Positions 59,931 to 60,300 of a DNA stretch of 60,300 bases are shown here, piece by piece (positions within the stretch are counted from its first letter, which is position 1; each line of letters starts with the position of its first letter). The notes under the pieces are model-generated. The model was not told the origin of the DNA. It was given only the letters and a program-made list of their open reading frames with translations, and searched no databases. Made by a program: the position numbers and the translations under genes. This stretch comes from CAZIOH01 sp964540815 (GTDB lineage Bacteria; Myxococcota_A; Polyangia; Fen-1088): assembly GCA_964540815.1 (NCBI GenBank), contig CAZIOH010000038.1, forward strand, positions 1 to 60,300. The letters run 5' to 3'.

Positions 59931-60100
59931 CGCTCGCGAGAAGGGGCGGACCGGAGCGCGGGAAGGGGCGGACCGGAGCGCGGGAAGGGGCGGACCCCTC
60001 CCCGCGGGCCCCTCCCGACGGACGACGGGAATCGGGCCCGGATCTGCTTTGCGGGTGTCTTCTCCGGTTGGCAAAGCCAACCTCCGATCAACCGCACGAA
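59931..60100 (+). repeat. Dispersed repeat B, copy 2 (expanded)
   Basis: It begins about 12 nt after the hybrid kinase stop with GCGCCTTCGGCGCTCGCG, as in copy 1. It has two extra tandem 22-bp units (GCGCGGGAAGGGGCGGACCG type) before GGACCCCTCCCCGCGGGCCC. It then continues GGGCCCGGATCTGCT and CCGGTTGGCAAAGCCAACC, an inverted pair. No gene is seen from 59919 to 60300; repeats B, C and A fill it. Confidence 0.75.
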
Positions 60101-60240
60101 GCGAGTGAGCCTGAAGGATGGCTCTGAACCTCGAAGCTCCCGTGCGAATGAAACGCGGGCCCCGTCCCCGTGCTCTCGTCCCCTCGCCCCGCGGAGCAGG
60201 GTGAGGGAGAGGGGCCCACTTCATTCCGGGGACGGCGCTG

Positions 60241-60300
60241 CCAAGAGGCGAGCGTAGCGCGGCTTTGCCGCGCGGAGCGAGAGGGGCGCGGGGACGTGCG
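60241..60300 (+). repeat. Dispersed two-hairpin element A, copy 5 (cut by window end)
   Basis: The left half of the element, with GAGGCGAGCGTAGCGCGGC-TTT-GCCGCGC and the start of the GGGGACGTG stem, lies at the window edge. It follows GGGCCCACTTCATTCCGGGG at ~60213, as in copy 1. Confidence 0.8.

Noticed and set aside
1..60300. tRNA or rRNA genes
   Set aside because: No cloverleaf with the conserved GGTTCRA arm and no rRNA-like stretch was found by eye.

Overview
The window is a GC-rich (roughly two-thirds or more G+C by eye) bacterial chromosome segment that looks like a member of Myxococcota, most likely the Polyangia. The main reasons are the many lipoproteins with very long Gly/Ala linkers, the surface cellulases, a Ser/Thr protein kinase with a repeat-rich N-terminus, and the dense set of two-component kinases. 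This assignment is an inference from gene content. Two runs of exactly 100 N (7352-7451 and 29164-29263) mark scaffold joins of unknown true length, so this is a draft assembly.

Layout. (1) 1-7056: high-affinity potassium uptake. kdpF, kdpA and a partial kdpB run leftward behind a small 27-residue membrane ORF; a separate KdpD sensor domain and a membrane histidine kinase run rightward. No KdpE regulator is visible. (2) 7154-9410: a Pro/Ala-rich secreted protein broken by an N run, then glycogen synthase. (3) 9495-19330: a phosphate block of phoB, phoR, a phosphate-type porin, pstS, pstC, pstA, pstB, phoU and a second PhoB-like regulator. Three spots carry 11-bp-period repeats that look like Pho boxes. 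(4) 19419-21663: a PD40 beta-propeller lipoprotein, a CGTGATC-rich repeat tract and an aldo/keto reductase. (5) 21749-29075: a pentose phosphate pathway locus with pgl, rpiA, zwf and gnd leftward and tkt and tal rightward; only ribulose-phosphate epimerase is absent. (6) 29351-31874: small and signalling proteins (a Cys/His-rich small protein, a CBS-pair protein, a lone receiver domain, a DUF155/RMD1 membrane protein).

(7) 32340-43353: a cell-surface polysaccharide locus. It has a GH9 lipoprotein, a VWA lipoprotein, a GH6 lipoprotein, an SMP-30-like lipoprotein, a VOC protein, an OprP/OprO-type porin and two Gly-rich lipoproteins. (8) 43431-48106: an electron-transfer operon of an Fe-S flavoprotein followed by 2-oxoacid:ferredoxin oxidoreductase alpha and beta subunits. 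(9) 48480-59918: a kinase with a degenerate second kinase-like module, an MTAP-type phosphorylase, a PfkB kinase, a secreted protein with a possible papain-like core, a MORN-like protein overlapped by a YacG zinc ribbon, and a hybrid histidine kinase.

Structure not explained by genes. A dispersed two-hairpin element occurs five times (about 32231, 40134, 48304, 54841 and 60241), always in the intergenic space next to a stop codon. A second repeat family begins within a few bases of two stop codons (39383 and 59931). Several regulators have a TAnnnT -10-like hexamer only 14-19 nt before the start codon and no Shine-Dalgarno sequence, which suggests leaderless or nearly leaderless mRNAs. A near-consensus sigma-54 promoter sits in front of the kdp operon.
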